A stretch of DNA of 64,000 bases, taken from contig NC_061864.1 in the NCBI RefSeq assembly GCF_907164915.1, positions 15,197,889-15,261,888 on the forward strand, read 5' to 3'. This DNA is from Impatiens glandulifera. Lineage: Eukaryota; Streptophyta; Magnoliopsida; Ericales; Balsaminaceae. The translations under genes and the position numbers were made by a program. Numbering within the stretch: position 1 is the stretch's first letter; each line of letters begins with the position of its first letter. A model generated the notes under the pieces. That model saw only the letters and a program-made list of their open reading frames with translations, searched no databases and was not told the DNA's origin. Of the stretch, positions 43,080 through 55,158 are shown one piece after another.

Positions 43080-44390
43080 CCTTACCATAACATAAAGGCA
43101 TTAAATTAAAAACAAAATATTTTTAAGTAATCTAGATTATATTACAGGAACACTTCTAATAGTAATGTAAATGGATATTTTTAATTTATTCAATGTAATC
43201 TTACATAATAATTAGAGTGCTAAATTAAAATTGAGAAAATTATTAATTAGATATAAGCCTATAACACATTAATGGGTTGTTTGATGAAAAATGATTTGAA
43301 ATATAATTTGTTTGATAAGAATAATTTCTCATTATTTTAATTATAGGTAGATGATGAGTTATCATTTGACTGTATTTTTTTTAAGTTACTTATTAAGTCT
43401 CGATTAAATAACTTTTTAAACCGTTCATAATATTAGGTAGAAATTATTTTGACATCATTCTACTAATGTGTTCGACTTGTTCAATCTACTTCAATTCTCA
43501 TCGTTCAGAAATTTAAATAAATTCATCTTTTGAATAAAACTCAACAAACTTGCATACTCGTTGAATCTTATACATTAAGATTTTATTTATGTAAAATATT
43601 TACACAATTTAACATCTAGATAGTCAATTATTTTAATTTTATAAATAATTTATTATTATTATTATTATTATATAATAACTATTTTTTATATATGTAAATA
43701 TCTGTTTAATTTTAATGATAATTATTTTTATGAAATTTATTTTTATTGAGATGTGAAAATACGAGGCATTCTATTATTTGGATAAAATGATAAAAAAAAA
43801 ATCATTTTAAATGTAATAAAAGTAGATGAGAGGTATTTTAATTTTTATTAAATAAACTGTTGAATGATTAAATTGATAAATGATAAGATAAGATGATTAA
43901 ATATAAATAACCTCATATCAATCAAACAAGCTCTTGGGCCTTATTGGTTCAACTATGGGCTATTTGGATATCCTTGCTATTATTTTTAAATAATCGTTTT
44001 TGGTTTTAAGTTATTAAAAAAATGGGTTGGGTTAGATTAAAATTATACTAGAGGTATAAATATGATATATTTTATTTTAAAAAATATATTTTTTGATTTA
44101 AGAATAATCCCAAAAGTAACAACTAAGTATACAATTTTACAAACAGGCTAGGCTAGTATGTTTATAAAAGAACTATAAAAACACAAAAAATTGAATTAGG
44201 ATGTGTTGGATTGAGATTTTGTAAAAAAATAAATAAATTATATTCAAAACATAATTTGTTGATTCCCTTATAATCACATATTTATATAATTCAATAATTA
44301 AAATACTAAAATATTTATATTTTAAAAAAATATATTGTTATATTATACAAATTATTTTTATGAAAATGTCTCATTTTTTTAGGAAAATTA
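43080..44390. other. Gene-free AT-rich spacer
   Basis: No gene is supported. The section 43270-43930 is bounded by GGTTGTTTGATGAAAAATGA and by TATCAATCAAACAAGC, which are loosely inverted, so it may be a small DNA-element relic. Confidence 0.45.
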
Positions 44391-44394
44391 AGAG

Positions 44395-44555
44395 AAAAAA
44401 AAGAATAATGTACATCTTTATTTATTTATAGTTTACATTAGAAATATAAAAAAATATAATATAATATATTATAGAATATGCAATATAAGGAAAATATAAT
44501 ATAATATATTATAGAAGGTAATATAATAATTATTATTATATTATATACACCAACA
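44395..44555 (-). repeat. 3' LTR of a rearranged copia element
   Basis: Read on the minus strand it starts TGTTGGTGTATATAATATAA, just after a purine tract (TTAAGGGAAGA, the polypurine tract). It is related over at least 120 bases to the LTR that starts at 47222. The outer end is not clear-cut. Confidence 0.65.
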
Positions 44556-44559
44556 TCTT

Positions 44560-45028
44560 CCCTTAAGCTCATGGTGGAAGAACATTGAACATTTTGAGAT
44601 TGGAGACTAAATCTTGAAAACGTTGAGGAGGATGAGATTTGATAAAAATGTCAGCAATCTGAGCTTGCGAAGAAATGAAAATCAATTTTATGGTACCATT
44701 AACGACATGATGTCGTGTCAGATGACAACTATTTCTATTTGTTTGGCACGTTCGTAAAATAAATCATTATGAGCAATCTGCATTGCACTATTATTATAAC
44801 AGAAAACTGGAATATCAGCGAATAAAGGAACACCCATAACTTGAAGTAACCATTGTAGCCAGAGAAGCTCAGAGGTAGTATCTACAAGAGCACGATATTC
44901 AGATTCTGTACTAGAATGAGAAACAAAAGTTTGTTTCTTACTTCTCCATGAAATGAGAGATGTGCCAAGAAAGAAACAATAGCCAGTAGTGGATCGACAA
45001 TCAGTTGGATCACCTGCCCAATCAGAGC
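44560..45028 (-). pseudogene. Copia RNase H fragment (inverted part)
   Basis: The minus strand encodes the C-terminal RNase H part of copia pol. In order it reads SDWAGDPTDCRSTTGYC, FFLGTSLISWRSKKQ, SHSSTESEYRALVDTTSELL, NNSAMQIAHNDLFYERAKQIEI and, after a frameshift, IADIFIKSHP. It ends at the polypurine tract and the 3' LTR. It is broken by a frameshift and a stop. Confidence 0.8.
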
Positions 45029-45035
45029 TTAGGCT

Positions 45036-46760
45036 CTAGGTTTTATAGCCATTTAAGGTTTGATGTTCACATTAATTCAATTTTAATGGATAAGTATTTC
45101 AAGCTTGCATTCTCTACCGTTGCTGCTGTCATAGGTAATTCATTAGAGAACACTTTTTCCAAATTTTCTCTTATAGACATTCAATCACTCTTACAAAAAC
45201 TTCAATCAAATAATGTACTACATCTTCTCCATTCCTATCTTGTTTAGTGTTATCTACCACACCAGGTATTTCTACCTCATAGTTTTTTTATTCAGGATGT
45301 TGTAATCATATGACTTCTGAATCATCTTTTCTCACATCCACTAGAAGCCTATTATTATGTATGCTGTTCATACTGCTGATAATACTACTTTGAATGTTCA
45401 AACTATTGGTACCGCTCAAACTTTTATATTGTCCTTACCTGAAACATTTTTGTTCCAAAATTTTCGTTAAATCTTATTTCTGTTGGACAATTATGTGATC
45501 TCGGTTTTAACATAATTTTTTTGAGTAATGGTTGTGTTGTGCAAGATCCTCAAACAAATAAAATCATTGGAACGGGTCGTAAGGTTGGGCGATTGTTTGA
45601 ACTCACTTCTCTATCTCTTCCATCACAATATTTTGTTGGAGTTATCACTTCTCAAATTTGGCATTCTCGATTAGGTCACCATTCTAAAGATCGTTTGAGT
45701 TCTTTAATTACTAGTGGTTCCTTAGGCCCTATTAAGACTGAAACTTTTGATTGTGTTTCTTGTGAGCTTTCTAAAGGACACGATTTACCTTTTTTTCCTA
45801 ATGATTCTAATTCATTAGCACATTTTGATATGATTCACTCTGATATTTGGGGTCTTACACCACATAATACTATGGCTATTTTAAAATATTATGTGATATT
45901 TATTGACGTTTTTTCTCGTTATACATGGATCTATTTGATGCGTAAATAGGTCTGAATTATCCTCAATTTACATTCGGTTTGCTAATATGATTCAAACTCA
46001 ATTTTCCTCCAAAATTAAAATTTTGCGCACTGATAATGCCATGGAATACAAAGACACAAAATTCATAGAGTTTCTAGAACAAGAGAGCACAATTATTCAA
46101 AGATCTTGTCCTAGAACTTCTCAACAAAATGGTCGGGCAGAACCAAAACATAGACACATTCTTAATGTTGTTTGAGCCCTTCTCATCTCGTCCAGATAAC
46201 TTTTGGGGAGAAACAAATTTCACAACTGTTTATACTATTAATTGCATTCCTTCTCCTTTCATAGGTAACATCTCTCCTTTTGAACGTCTTTTTAATCGAG
46301 CTCCGAATTATGAAACTCTCAAAGTTTTTGGATGCGTTTGTTTTGTTTTATTACAACCTCATGAATACAATAAATTAGAACTCGAACTCGATTATGTTGT
46401 TTCTTAGGTTATGGAATCGAACACAACGGATACAGGTGTTGGGATCTATTGTCTCAATGTCTTCGTATCTCTCGTCATGTATCATTTTGGGAACCCAAGA
46501 TGTTTTTAACTATATCTAAATTTAGGGTCAATGAACCTCCTACTCAATTTTTGTGTGATCTTACCATACCTTTGTTTCTTGACATTTCTTGTGTAGGACC
46601 ATTTAACAACTAATGCGACTCAACTCCATCTGCATTTCCTACATCGACATCTTCTCAATCTTAAAATCCGGTACATACCTCATCTGATCATATCATTCAA
46701 GAATCTTCTTATTTTCCACCACCACCACCACCACCACCACCATCACCAACATCACCATGC
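45036..46760 (+). pseudogene. Copia protease-integrase fragment (opposite strand)
   Basis: The plus strand encodes the front half of pol. A decayed protease region is followed by NLISVGQLCDLGF. The GAG-pre-integrase segment is IWHSRLGHHSKDRL...CVSCELSKGH (zinc-binding HHCC). The integrase has IHSDIWG, FIDVFSRYTW and SQQNGRAEPKHRH, then FGCVCFVLL. It ends with a CCACCA-repeat Pro tract at 46717-46750. Several frameshifts and stops occur. The orientation is opposite to the RNase H part and both LTRs of the same element. Confidence 0.8.
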
Positions 46761-47059
46761 TGGGTGAAAAAATACCTGTAAAACTCATTCTAACAAGAGA
46801 ATGACAGTGTGTTGACTAAATAACCAGTAAAAGAGCACATATGATTGAATTAACACCAATAAAAATATGGCATTAACTATTGGGATAAAGCAACAACTGA
46901 AAATAAACTCAGAGAATACGATTGTCGAAAAAAGTAAGAACATCAACATAATTATTTGAAAAAACAAAAAAATATCAAAAGAATTATTTGAAAGAAAAAA
47001 AATATTATTATAAAACATAATAATAATAATAATAATGATAATGATTAGAGCCCTCCATC

Positions 47060-47222
47060 AATGATTAAAATAATAGTGTATATATTTATTGAATATAGTG
47101 AAAATATTTATTCTTGAGTTACATTAACAATATAAAAAAAAATATAATATAATATATTATAAAACATGCCATATAAAGAAAATATAATATATTATTATAT
47201 TATTATATTATATACACTAACA
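47060..47222 (-). repeat. 5' LTR of the rearranged copia element
   Basis: On the minus strand it starts TGTTAGTGTATATAATATAA and aligns with the LTR at 44395-44555 for over 100 bases. The inner end near 47040-47060 (TGGAGGGCTCTAATC) is a weak match to a primer-binding site. The two LTRs differ at many places, so the insertion is old. Confidence 0.55.
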
Positions 47223-47625
47223 TTTTCAAAATTACCGTCAAACAATATTTTTTTTAATTATTTAAAATAAAAAACTGATATTAAACATGATCATGGTCGT
47301 TTTCTATTATTTATGTATCGCTGTTATGTCTCATTAGTCATTGGAAACTGACCTATTTTTTATTACAACACTTTCATCATTTGCAAGTTAATAATGATTT
47401 TTTAATGTATTACAACTTACAAGTCTGGATTGTAAGACCTTATTAGGGATAGAATTTAAAATAATATATTGATTATTTCAATAATCTTGAGTGCTACAAA
47501 ATTTTTGAAAAAATAGATTTTTTTTTAATAAAAAACTATCATTTAAAGTTGCCAAATAATAAACAAAATTTCATTTTTCACTAGGCACATAATAGAGAAA
47601 AGACCATTATCCATATAATTCAAAA

Positions 47626-49282
47626 TTAATAATAGTCTTTAGCCATAAGAATTAGGTCATTTTTCTTATGCATTACCACACCCGGTTTAACATCTGAATC
47701 AATATCTTCTTTTTTCATTCCATGAGGAAGTTCCCATTTAAATTTGTAAAGTAGATTAGCTAGTGCAAGCTCCACATTTACAACTCCTAGGTTCAATCCC
47801 GGACAGCCTCTCCTACCCGCCCCGAAAGGGATAAATCCAAAGTCATGACCTCTAAAATCAATATTCTTTGCATTCTCTATAAATCTCTCGGGACAAAACT
47901 CTTGGGGTGTTGTCCAGTAGTTGGGATCTCTTCCAATCGCCCACAAGTTGACAAAGACAATAGATCCTTTACGAATTTCGTATCCTTTTATTTTACACGT
48001 TTGAGTTGCAAGATGAGGAATTGCGAGTGGTGCTGGAGGATGCAATCGTAACGTCTCTTTCACCACAGCCTTTAGATAAACTAGTTTATCAAGATCATCT
48101 TCAAGGACATGGCAACACATGACTTCACGATGATTATCAATGATATTCTCGTGGTTGATTGATCTTACTTCTTGTTGGACTTTATTCATGACTTTAGGAT
48201 TCTTCATCAATTCAGTCATTGCCCATACCAAAGTAGCAGAACTTGTGCTTGTCCCACCAACAAAAATATCCTTACCATAAAATAAACAAATAAAATTTCA
48301 ATAGTTTTCATGACTTCATAACATAAAGTTTTAATTAGAGGGTAATAGTTATGTTAATTACCATTAACTGGCATTTAATATGATCCATGGTGAGGTGCAC
48401 CGGAAGTGAACTATCTTCCTGAAGTTGGAGCAAGACATCTATGATGTCCTCTTGATGTTCATAATTCTTTCTTTCCACAAGATGATCATCAATGATTTCT
48501 TGGAGAAACAAATCTAGATCTTTACAAATTTTATCCGCCCACTTCGTTCTTCCCACAAGCTTATCAACCCATCCCATGTATGGAAAATAATCGCGCATAT
48601 AGAATGATCCCGCGACTACCTGAATTTCATGCAAAAGATCTTGGAACTTACTCTTCGTCTTAAACTTATCGATTGTGTACTCATCATCGTACCTCTTTCC
48701 GAAAGCAATCCTGCATATTATAGAATTGAATAGATAGATGGTTATCTCACTCAGATTAACGGGCTTGGACTGAGATGCGAGCTGTGAGATGATGTTGATG
48801 GTGCGAGAGACTTCGTCATATCGAACCGGGCGAAAGTAGAGAACTTGCTTTGCGCTTAGCAAATGGTGAACAGTGATCTTCCTGATTTCCCTCCAATATT
48901 CTCCATATGGAGCGAAAGTCACGGTTAATCCATTGTAGGATATTTTCATTTGGCCATAAAATGTAGGACGGCCTGCGAGTTGACGATCGTGGGTGCTAAG
49001 AGCTTCTTTAGCGATTTCTGCTGAAGAAACAACTATGGCTGTTAAGGAGCCTAGGCGAAGAGACATGAGGGGGCCATATTTGTGGGAAAGTTGGTAGAGA
49101 TGGCCATGGAGATTTGCAAAGTTAAGTTGGTGCAAGTTACCAATTATTGGAAACCTAGGAGGTCCTGGTGGATCATTTGTTTTATTTTGGGTATGCTTTT
49201 CCTGTAGAAATAACCACAACAATAATGGTATGATTAGCAAAACAATGGTAAGAAAAAATATAAGAAACAAATTTAGTTCCAT
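47626..49282 (-). CDS. CYP71-clan cytochrome P450, copy 1
   Basis: Exon 1 is 48362-49282 (307 codons) and exon 2 47626-48270 (214 residues), with a 91-base phase-0 intron at the position typical of CYP71-clan genes. The protein has 521 residues. An N-terminal membrane anchor (about 5-27) is followed by the hinge PPGPPRFPIIGN. The C helix is WREIRK, the K helix ETLR (379-382), then PERF, and the heme loop FGAGRRGCPG with Cys at about 463. The family looks CYP71/CYP83-like; the substrate cannot be told, though relatives act in specialised metabolism. The I-helix motif reads G-G-T-S-T (312-316), where P450s usually have A/G-G-x-D/E-T, so the acidic residue is Ser315. Codons and frame are otherwise intact. 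It is tandem with the gene at 52730. Confidence 0.88.
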
Positions 49283-49325
49283 ATTTGATTATTTTGGATC
49301 CCCTTATTATCGACTCTCTTATGCC

Positions 49326-49335
49326 TATATATAAT
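49326..49335 (-). promoter_or_regulatory. TATA box of P450 copy 1
   Basis: TATATATAGG lies about 45 bases upstream of the ATG at 49282. Copy 2 has a TATATA at the same distance, with recognisably homologous flanks (both have CAT-TTTGATTA beside the start). Confidence 0.5.
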
Positions 49336-49339
49336 AATA

Positions 49340-50451
49340 ATAATATCACTAACCAGACCAAAACCGGCATCATCTAATGGGTGAAAGATTAAGGCGGCAA
49401 TTAAGGAACATTGTTTGTCTTTTTATGTTTATTTTATATGTCTAATTCTTTGTTGTTTTATCTATTTTGTTTTCAGGGTTGAAATTTGTTTTATCCTGAT
49501 TAGTTTAGTGCTGTATTTTTATTCTAATATATTTTTCTTTCATAAAAGTTGATAGTTTAAATTCTTAATTAAAAAGGTAAGCTGCTAACCCACTAGCTAA
49601 CAATATAATATAAGAGGGTTTTAGATTGATTTTGGATAAATTAAAATTAGCCAATTAATGATTTTTTATTTTTGAATATCCAACCTTATACTCTCTACTT
49701 TTCTTATTTAAAATAATAAAACATTAATACTTTACGAGTTAAATAAGTGAATATTAATTAATTATTTTGTTGACAAACTTTAATAGTACAAGTCTACAAC
49801 TCTTTTTTTGCAAATCACATTAAATACCATATTTTAAGATTGTTTTATTTATTTAAATAAACTTTATATTTAACCTTAATAGATTTAGTTATTTAAATAA
49901 ATTTTATATTCAACCTTTATAATTTAGTATATTGGTTAGGGTTGAATTATAATCCTTAATAATTGTAATAATAATAATAATATGAATCTACTAACTCACT
50001 AACATTAATTAATTACTTGCATCTACCACCACTAGCATGAATTAAAAACAACAATTGAATTCACACTAACATAAAGAAAACACTAATATTTGAGCCCACT
50101 AACAATAATGTTCTCATTAGATGTTTAAGTAATTAGATCTCCCCTTATCTTCGGTATCACTATTAGGAGTAAAGAATCTAAAGATATTTGAAAACACTAA
50201 ATATTATTAACCTTATAGATAATAGATGATACCTTTTCATATATTCTCTTCATTTGGAGGGAGACATATTTCCATTACTATTAAGTCACATAAATTATGG
50301 TAAAATAAAAAAAAATCAAACAAAATATAATACATTGATGATAAGAGATGTTATAATTACTTAATCAAATAAATTAATAAAAGTACTAAGAAAACACTAA
50401 ATAAAGAAGTCTTAAAAAATGTGATTAAGTTACTTATTTAGTGAGACTTTG
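49340..50451. other. Spacer between the P450 genes, left part
   Basis: This is AT-rich sequence with no supportable gene and no clear element boundaries. Confidence 0.6.
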
Positions 50452-51351
50452 TTAGAGCATCAGCAGCGCAGAAGACCTTCTGTCCTCTTATTTTGTGAAA
50501 TCAATATTCCACATCAGCAGAAAGCGGGCACACATTCTAGTTGGCCAAAACACTCAAATGTTTTCCCCCGCCCTCTTATCTAAATAATAAATTTTATTTA
50601 TAATATTTTAAATAAATAACTAATTTATAATATAGGAATATTATAACTAATATTCCTATATTATAGCTATATTATAGGAAAATTTGAGATTTTAAACTCA
50701 CGTGTTAATATAATTAATAAAAAATATATTAATTTATTTAAAAAATATATTTATTAATTAAATATATAATTAAATATATAAGTAATATTCCTGTATTATA
50801 TATATTATAGGATAATTTAAAATTTCACCCTTAAAACATATTAATATAATTAATAGAAAATATAAAATATTTTTATAATTTAAAATATATTATAATATTA
50901 AAAACGAATAAATTTGAGAATATATAACATATATTCCTATATTATAGTATATTATAGGAAAATTTGAGAATATATAATTAATATTTCTATATTATAATAA
51001 AATATTATAATATTTTTATAATTAAATATATAATTAATATTATTATAATTTAATATATAATTAATATTCCTATCTTATAGTAAAATTTTAGAATATATAT
51101 TTATTTAATGTTATTATAATGTTACTTAAAAATAGTAGAAAAAAATATTATAATTAAATGTATAACTAATATTCCTATATTATATATTATATTATATAAT
51201 GATGAAAAAGTCAGAAGAGGGTATGACCGGCATAGAGGGCACTGCCCTCTTTTTGCTTTTATCTACAATGCAAAAAATGAAAAAAACCAATGACCTGCCC
51301 TTTTCCACGCTGTCCCATGCAGGCACAGGTCATGCGCTCGATATGCTCTAA
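50452..51351. mobile_element. Non-autonomous DNA transposon with inverted ends
   Basis: The left end TTAGAGCATCAGCAGCGCAG and the reverse complement of the right end (TTAGAGCATATCGAGCGCAT) match over about 20 bases. The outer 250 and 180 bases are richer in G/C, while the centre is AT-rich with repeats of AATATTCCTATATTATA. It is 900 bases long with no open frame. The TTA/TAA at the edges suggests a PIF/Harbinger-type three-base target, but this is not certain. Confidence 0.65.
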
Positions 51352-52729
51352 GACATTAAATGTTTTATTTTTGATTGAGTAAATTGATTTATGGAACAAA
51401 TCCATCTGTAAAGTATTCTCTTTCATTGTTGATAAAAAAATTTCATAATCTTTTTTTTTTAATTATTAAATATTTTAATTTTATAATAGCTAATTTTTCT
51501 CTATATAAAAAACAACTAGAATACAATAAAAATTAAAAATTAAAATTTTAAAAAACATTTTTTAGTTGAAACTAAAATTACATCTTCATTATAAAATAAA
51601 ATGAAAACCACAACAATAATGGTGCATGGTATGATGAGTAAAACAATAGTAAGATACGAGTTAATTAGTACTTAATATTTAATTTAAAAGTAAAAATAAA
51701 ATAGATGATTTTGTATATAAATTACACATAGAGATGACCACGGGACAGTGAATTACGGTCATTTCGTATTTCGGAATCCGATGAATATCCCTACTTCTAT
51801 CTCATTCCCGATTCGTCGGGTACCCCATTACCCGATTATAAAAATTGAAAAATAAAAAACACAACTTTAATAAATAATTTTAACATTAGTAATATAATAA
51901 TGCTAGAAATACAAACAATAAATTAACTAGAGTAGAAGAGAAAAAGTAGAATAAAATAAAATAGAAATTGAATATAAAGAATAATATTTTGTTATTAAAA
52001 TTAAAGTTTAAATAGAAGTTTTTTTTTGGTATGGAAATATTTTATTGGAATACTAAAGTTGAATGAATTTATGACTAAATTTATATTGAAGTATGAATAA
52101 GACTACATTTAATGATTATTTATGATATATTTGGAACTATAACATTTGACTCAACTATCGGGCCAACTAGTAAGACAAGTGGGCTATTCTAATGGAGATA
52201 TGTGTAATTTATGAGAAATGACAAATGTCATATTTTTAATGAGGATAGGTGGCATATAGATAAGTAAATTGTAATTATATTATTAAACTTTCATTCGTAT
52301 TAATAACAAAACAGCATCATTATTCTCTTCTTGATTAAAGAAGAAGATAAATGTTGAAAGATTGAGATAAATGATGAATATTTATTTATTATGGAAATGT
52401 TTAAAAAGATAATTTTAATTTGTTAGACTAAAATGATAAATATTCTCTATTGGAAATAAAAATGAGACAATATAATACATAAACCACAAATAAGATCAGA
52501 AATACAAATGAGACGTGACACAAGCAATAAACTATTTCAATGATAAATATTCTCCATCAAAAATAGAAATGAGACAATAATCCTTAGATGCAAAATAAAC
52601 CACAAATACAAATTGAAACAAGCATAATAAATATTCTTTTAACTTGAATAAAAATATTTAGATGCAAAATAACCACAAACTCCACTGTAAACCAAATGTT
52701 CAGTTTACAAAAAATCATTAGTTTCAACA
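51352..52729. other. Spacer between the P450 genes, right part
   Basis: No gene is visible. The patch at 51730-51840 (CCCGATTCGTCGGGTACC and similar) is richer in G/C and resembles dispersed plant repeats, but I could not classify it. Confidence 0.55.
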
Positions 52730-54360
52730 TTAATAAGGCTTAGCCATAAGAATTAGGTCATTTTTCTTATGCATAGTAATACCTGGTCTAAGTTCTGAAT
52801 CAATATCTTCATTTTTCATCCCATGAGGAAGCTCCCATTTAAATTGGTAAAGTAGATTAGCCAGTGCAAGCTCCACAATTATAACTCCTAGGTTCAATCC
52901 AGGGCATCCTCTCCTTCCCGCACCAAAAGGGATAAATCCGAAGTCTTGACCTCTAAAATCAATGTTCTTTGCACTCTCAAGAAATCTCTCTGGCCAAAAC
53001 TCTTCAGGGTTTTCCCAGTATTCAGGATCTCTTCCAATCGCCAACAAGTTCATGTAGACAATATTTCCTTTCAGAATCTTGTATCCCTTTATATTGCACG
53101 TTTGAGTTGCCAGATGAGGGACTCCAAGCGGTGCTGGGGGATGCAATCTTAATGTCTCTTTCACTACAGCTTTTAGATAAATTAGTTTATCAAGATCATC
53201 TTCAAGGATGTAACAATATCCTTGATTCTCATGCTTGATTGATCTTACTTCTTCTTGAACTTTATTCATGGATTTAGGGTTCTTTATCAATTCAATCATT
53301 GCCCATACCAAAGTAACTGAACTTGGGTCTGTTCCAGCCACAAAAATATCCTAAACAATGAAATAAATAAAGAATCTTAATTTTATTATAATGTGGTAAT
53401 TAGAAAATAAATTAAATTAGAGGGTGATAGTTACATTACCAGTAGCTGACATTTAATATGATCCATTGTGAGGTGCACTTGAAGTGAGCGGTCCTCCTGA
53501 AGTTGGAACAAGACATCTATGATGCACTCTTGATGTTCATAATCATGAACTCCTTTCTTTTTTCCCACAAGATGATCATCAATGATTTCTTGCAGAAACA
53601 AATCTAGATCTGTACAAACCCTGTCCACCCATTTCGTTCTTCCCACAAGCTTATCAACCCAACCCAAGTATGGAAAATAATCGCACATATATAATGATCC
53701 TTGCACTTCCTGAATTTCATGCAAGAGATCTTGGAACTTACTCTTGGTCTTATCCCCTCTATAGTCATCGTCGAACCTCTTTCCAAAAGCAATCCTGCAA
53801 ATGATGGAGTTGACAAGATATATGGTTACCTCACTCAGATTGATCGGCTTGGATTGAGACGCGAGCTGGGAGATGATGTTGATGGTGCGAGAGACTTCGT
53901 CGTATCGAACCGGACGAAAGAAATGAACTCGCTTGAGGCTCAACATATGGAGGACGTTGATCTTCCTGATTTCCCTCCAGTATTCTCCATATTGAGCGAA
54001 CGTCGTGTCTAATCCATCATAGGATACTTTCATTTGGCCGTAAAATCTAGGCCGGCCTGCCAGTTCACGGTCGTGGGTGCTGAGAGCTTCTTTTGCTATG
54101 TCGGCGGAAGAAATGACTATGGCTGTTAAGGAGCCTAGTCGAAGAGACATGATGGGACCATATTTGTGGGAAAGTTGGTAGAGATGGCCATGGAGATTTG
54201 AAAAGTTAAGTTGGTGCAGGTTACCAATTATTGGAAACCTTGGTGGTCCTGGCGGGGATTGATTTTGGCTAGTATGGTACTTGTCATGTATAAAAAACCA
54301 CAACAACAATAATGGTGATATGATGAGTAAAACAATTGCAAGAAACGAATTTAGTTCCAT
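52730..54360 (-). CDS. CYP71-clan cytochrome P450, copy 2
   Basis: Exon 1 is 53440-54360 (307 codons) and exon 2 52730-53350 (206 residues), with an 89-base phase-0 intron. The 513-residue protein is closely similar to the gene at 47626-49282 along its whole length. Both share the exon 1 length, the PPGPPRFPIIGN hinge, WREIRK, ETLR, PERF and the heme loop FGAGRRGCPG (Cys about 456). It lacks about eight residues of the loop before the K helix. The I helix reads A-G-T-D-P (312-316), where the conserved Thr that helps split oxygen is Pro316. Either it uses an altered mechanism, as some P450s without this Thr do, or it is drifting. The function and substrate are unknown. The ATG at 54360 is set by the membrane anchor and the homologous start of copy 1. 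Confidence 0.88.
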
Positions 54361-54389
54361 GTTTGATTAGTACGGATTCCACTTATCAT

Positions 54390-54695
54390 CGCCCACTCCA
54401 CTGTATATATTGTTGGGAATTCAAGCTGTAATATCTAAATTTAAAAATAAAAATAAATGACTTCATGCATGAATTACATGTGGCATAACATAAATTACAC
54501 GTGGTTTCATGTAGGTGACACTTGCCACACATGCCACGGTATATATTGTTGGGATTGTGGCATGACATAAATGACATGTGTGACACATGTCACACATGCG
54601 TAATGAAGATATGTGGTATATCGCCCACTGTATTGGGAACTCAAACTGTAATATCTAAATTTAAAAATAAAAATAAAAGTCTTCATATATAAATT
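54390..54695 (-). repeat. Direct repeat in the promoter of P450 copy 2
   Basis: A segment containing ATCGCCCACT, then TTGGGAAYTCAARCTGTAAT, then ATCTAAATTTAAAAATAAAA and RCTTCAT appears at about 54388-54465 and again at about 54618-54690. Between them are several near-palindromes of ACATGTG/CACATGT type. The inner copy includes the likely TATA box (54403-54410), so the promoter core has been partly duplicated. Confidence 0.65.
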
Positions 54696-54896
54696 AGATG
54701 TGTTTTAGGTAGGTGACGCATTCATATTATAATAAAGATAAAGTGGTATATGAATTATATGACAAATGACCTATTCTAATGTAGATAAGTGGACTTTATG
54801 ATATATAAATAAAAAGTCACATATTTCTAATGAGAATTAATTAATTAGTGACATATGTGAGTGAAATTATCATTACCTTTCCGTGTAGTACGAATT

Positions 54897-54901
54897 ATAA
54901 T
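54897..54901 (+). other. Left target-site duplication of the young copia
   Basis: ATAAT lies directly before the 5' LTR, and ATAAT follows the 3' LTR at 59686-59690. Five bases is the usual copia target duplication. Confidence 0.75.
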
Positions 54902-55064
54902 TATTAGTATATTGTATATATCTTGTTACCTTGTTTAGATTCCTCGATTAGTGGGTTACCTTGTTTAGATTCCTAGATTAGTGGTTTACCTTATTAAGAG
55001 TCTTTTGACTAGTATATATTGTAACATTGTTTATCAATAAGAACCATGGGATTAATCTCTATCA
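54902..55064 (+). repeat. 5' LTR of the young copia element
   Basis: The 163-base LTR is identical to the 3' LTR at 59523-59685 by eye. It ends in CA directly before the primer-binding site. Inside there is a tandem repeat of a ~33-base phrase (TTACCTTGTTTAGATTCCT...ATTAGTGG). Its left edge begins TATTAG, while the 3' LTR begins TGTATTAG, so the terminal TG is missing here. Confidence 0.92.
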
Positions 55065-55075
55065 TGGTATCAGAG
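55065..55075 (+). other. Primer-binding site
   Basis: TGGTATCAGAG follows the 5' LTR directly and is complementary to the 3' end of plant initiator tRNA-Met, the standard copia primer. Confidence 0.85.
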
Positions 55076-55158
55076 TAAAGATCCTCTCAAGATCATCAAT
55101 CGAATTTTTTTTTTTTTTTCTCTTCCTCCCACCTTGCTGCCTCACGCACAAACTTCTA

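Noticed and set aside
53701..54012. Plus-strand open frames over the P450 exons
   Set aside because: They are reverse-strand shadows of well-supported P450 exons.
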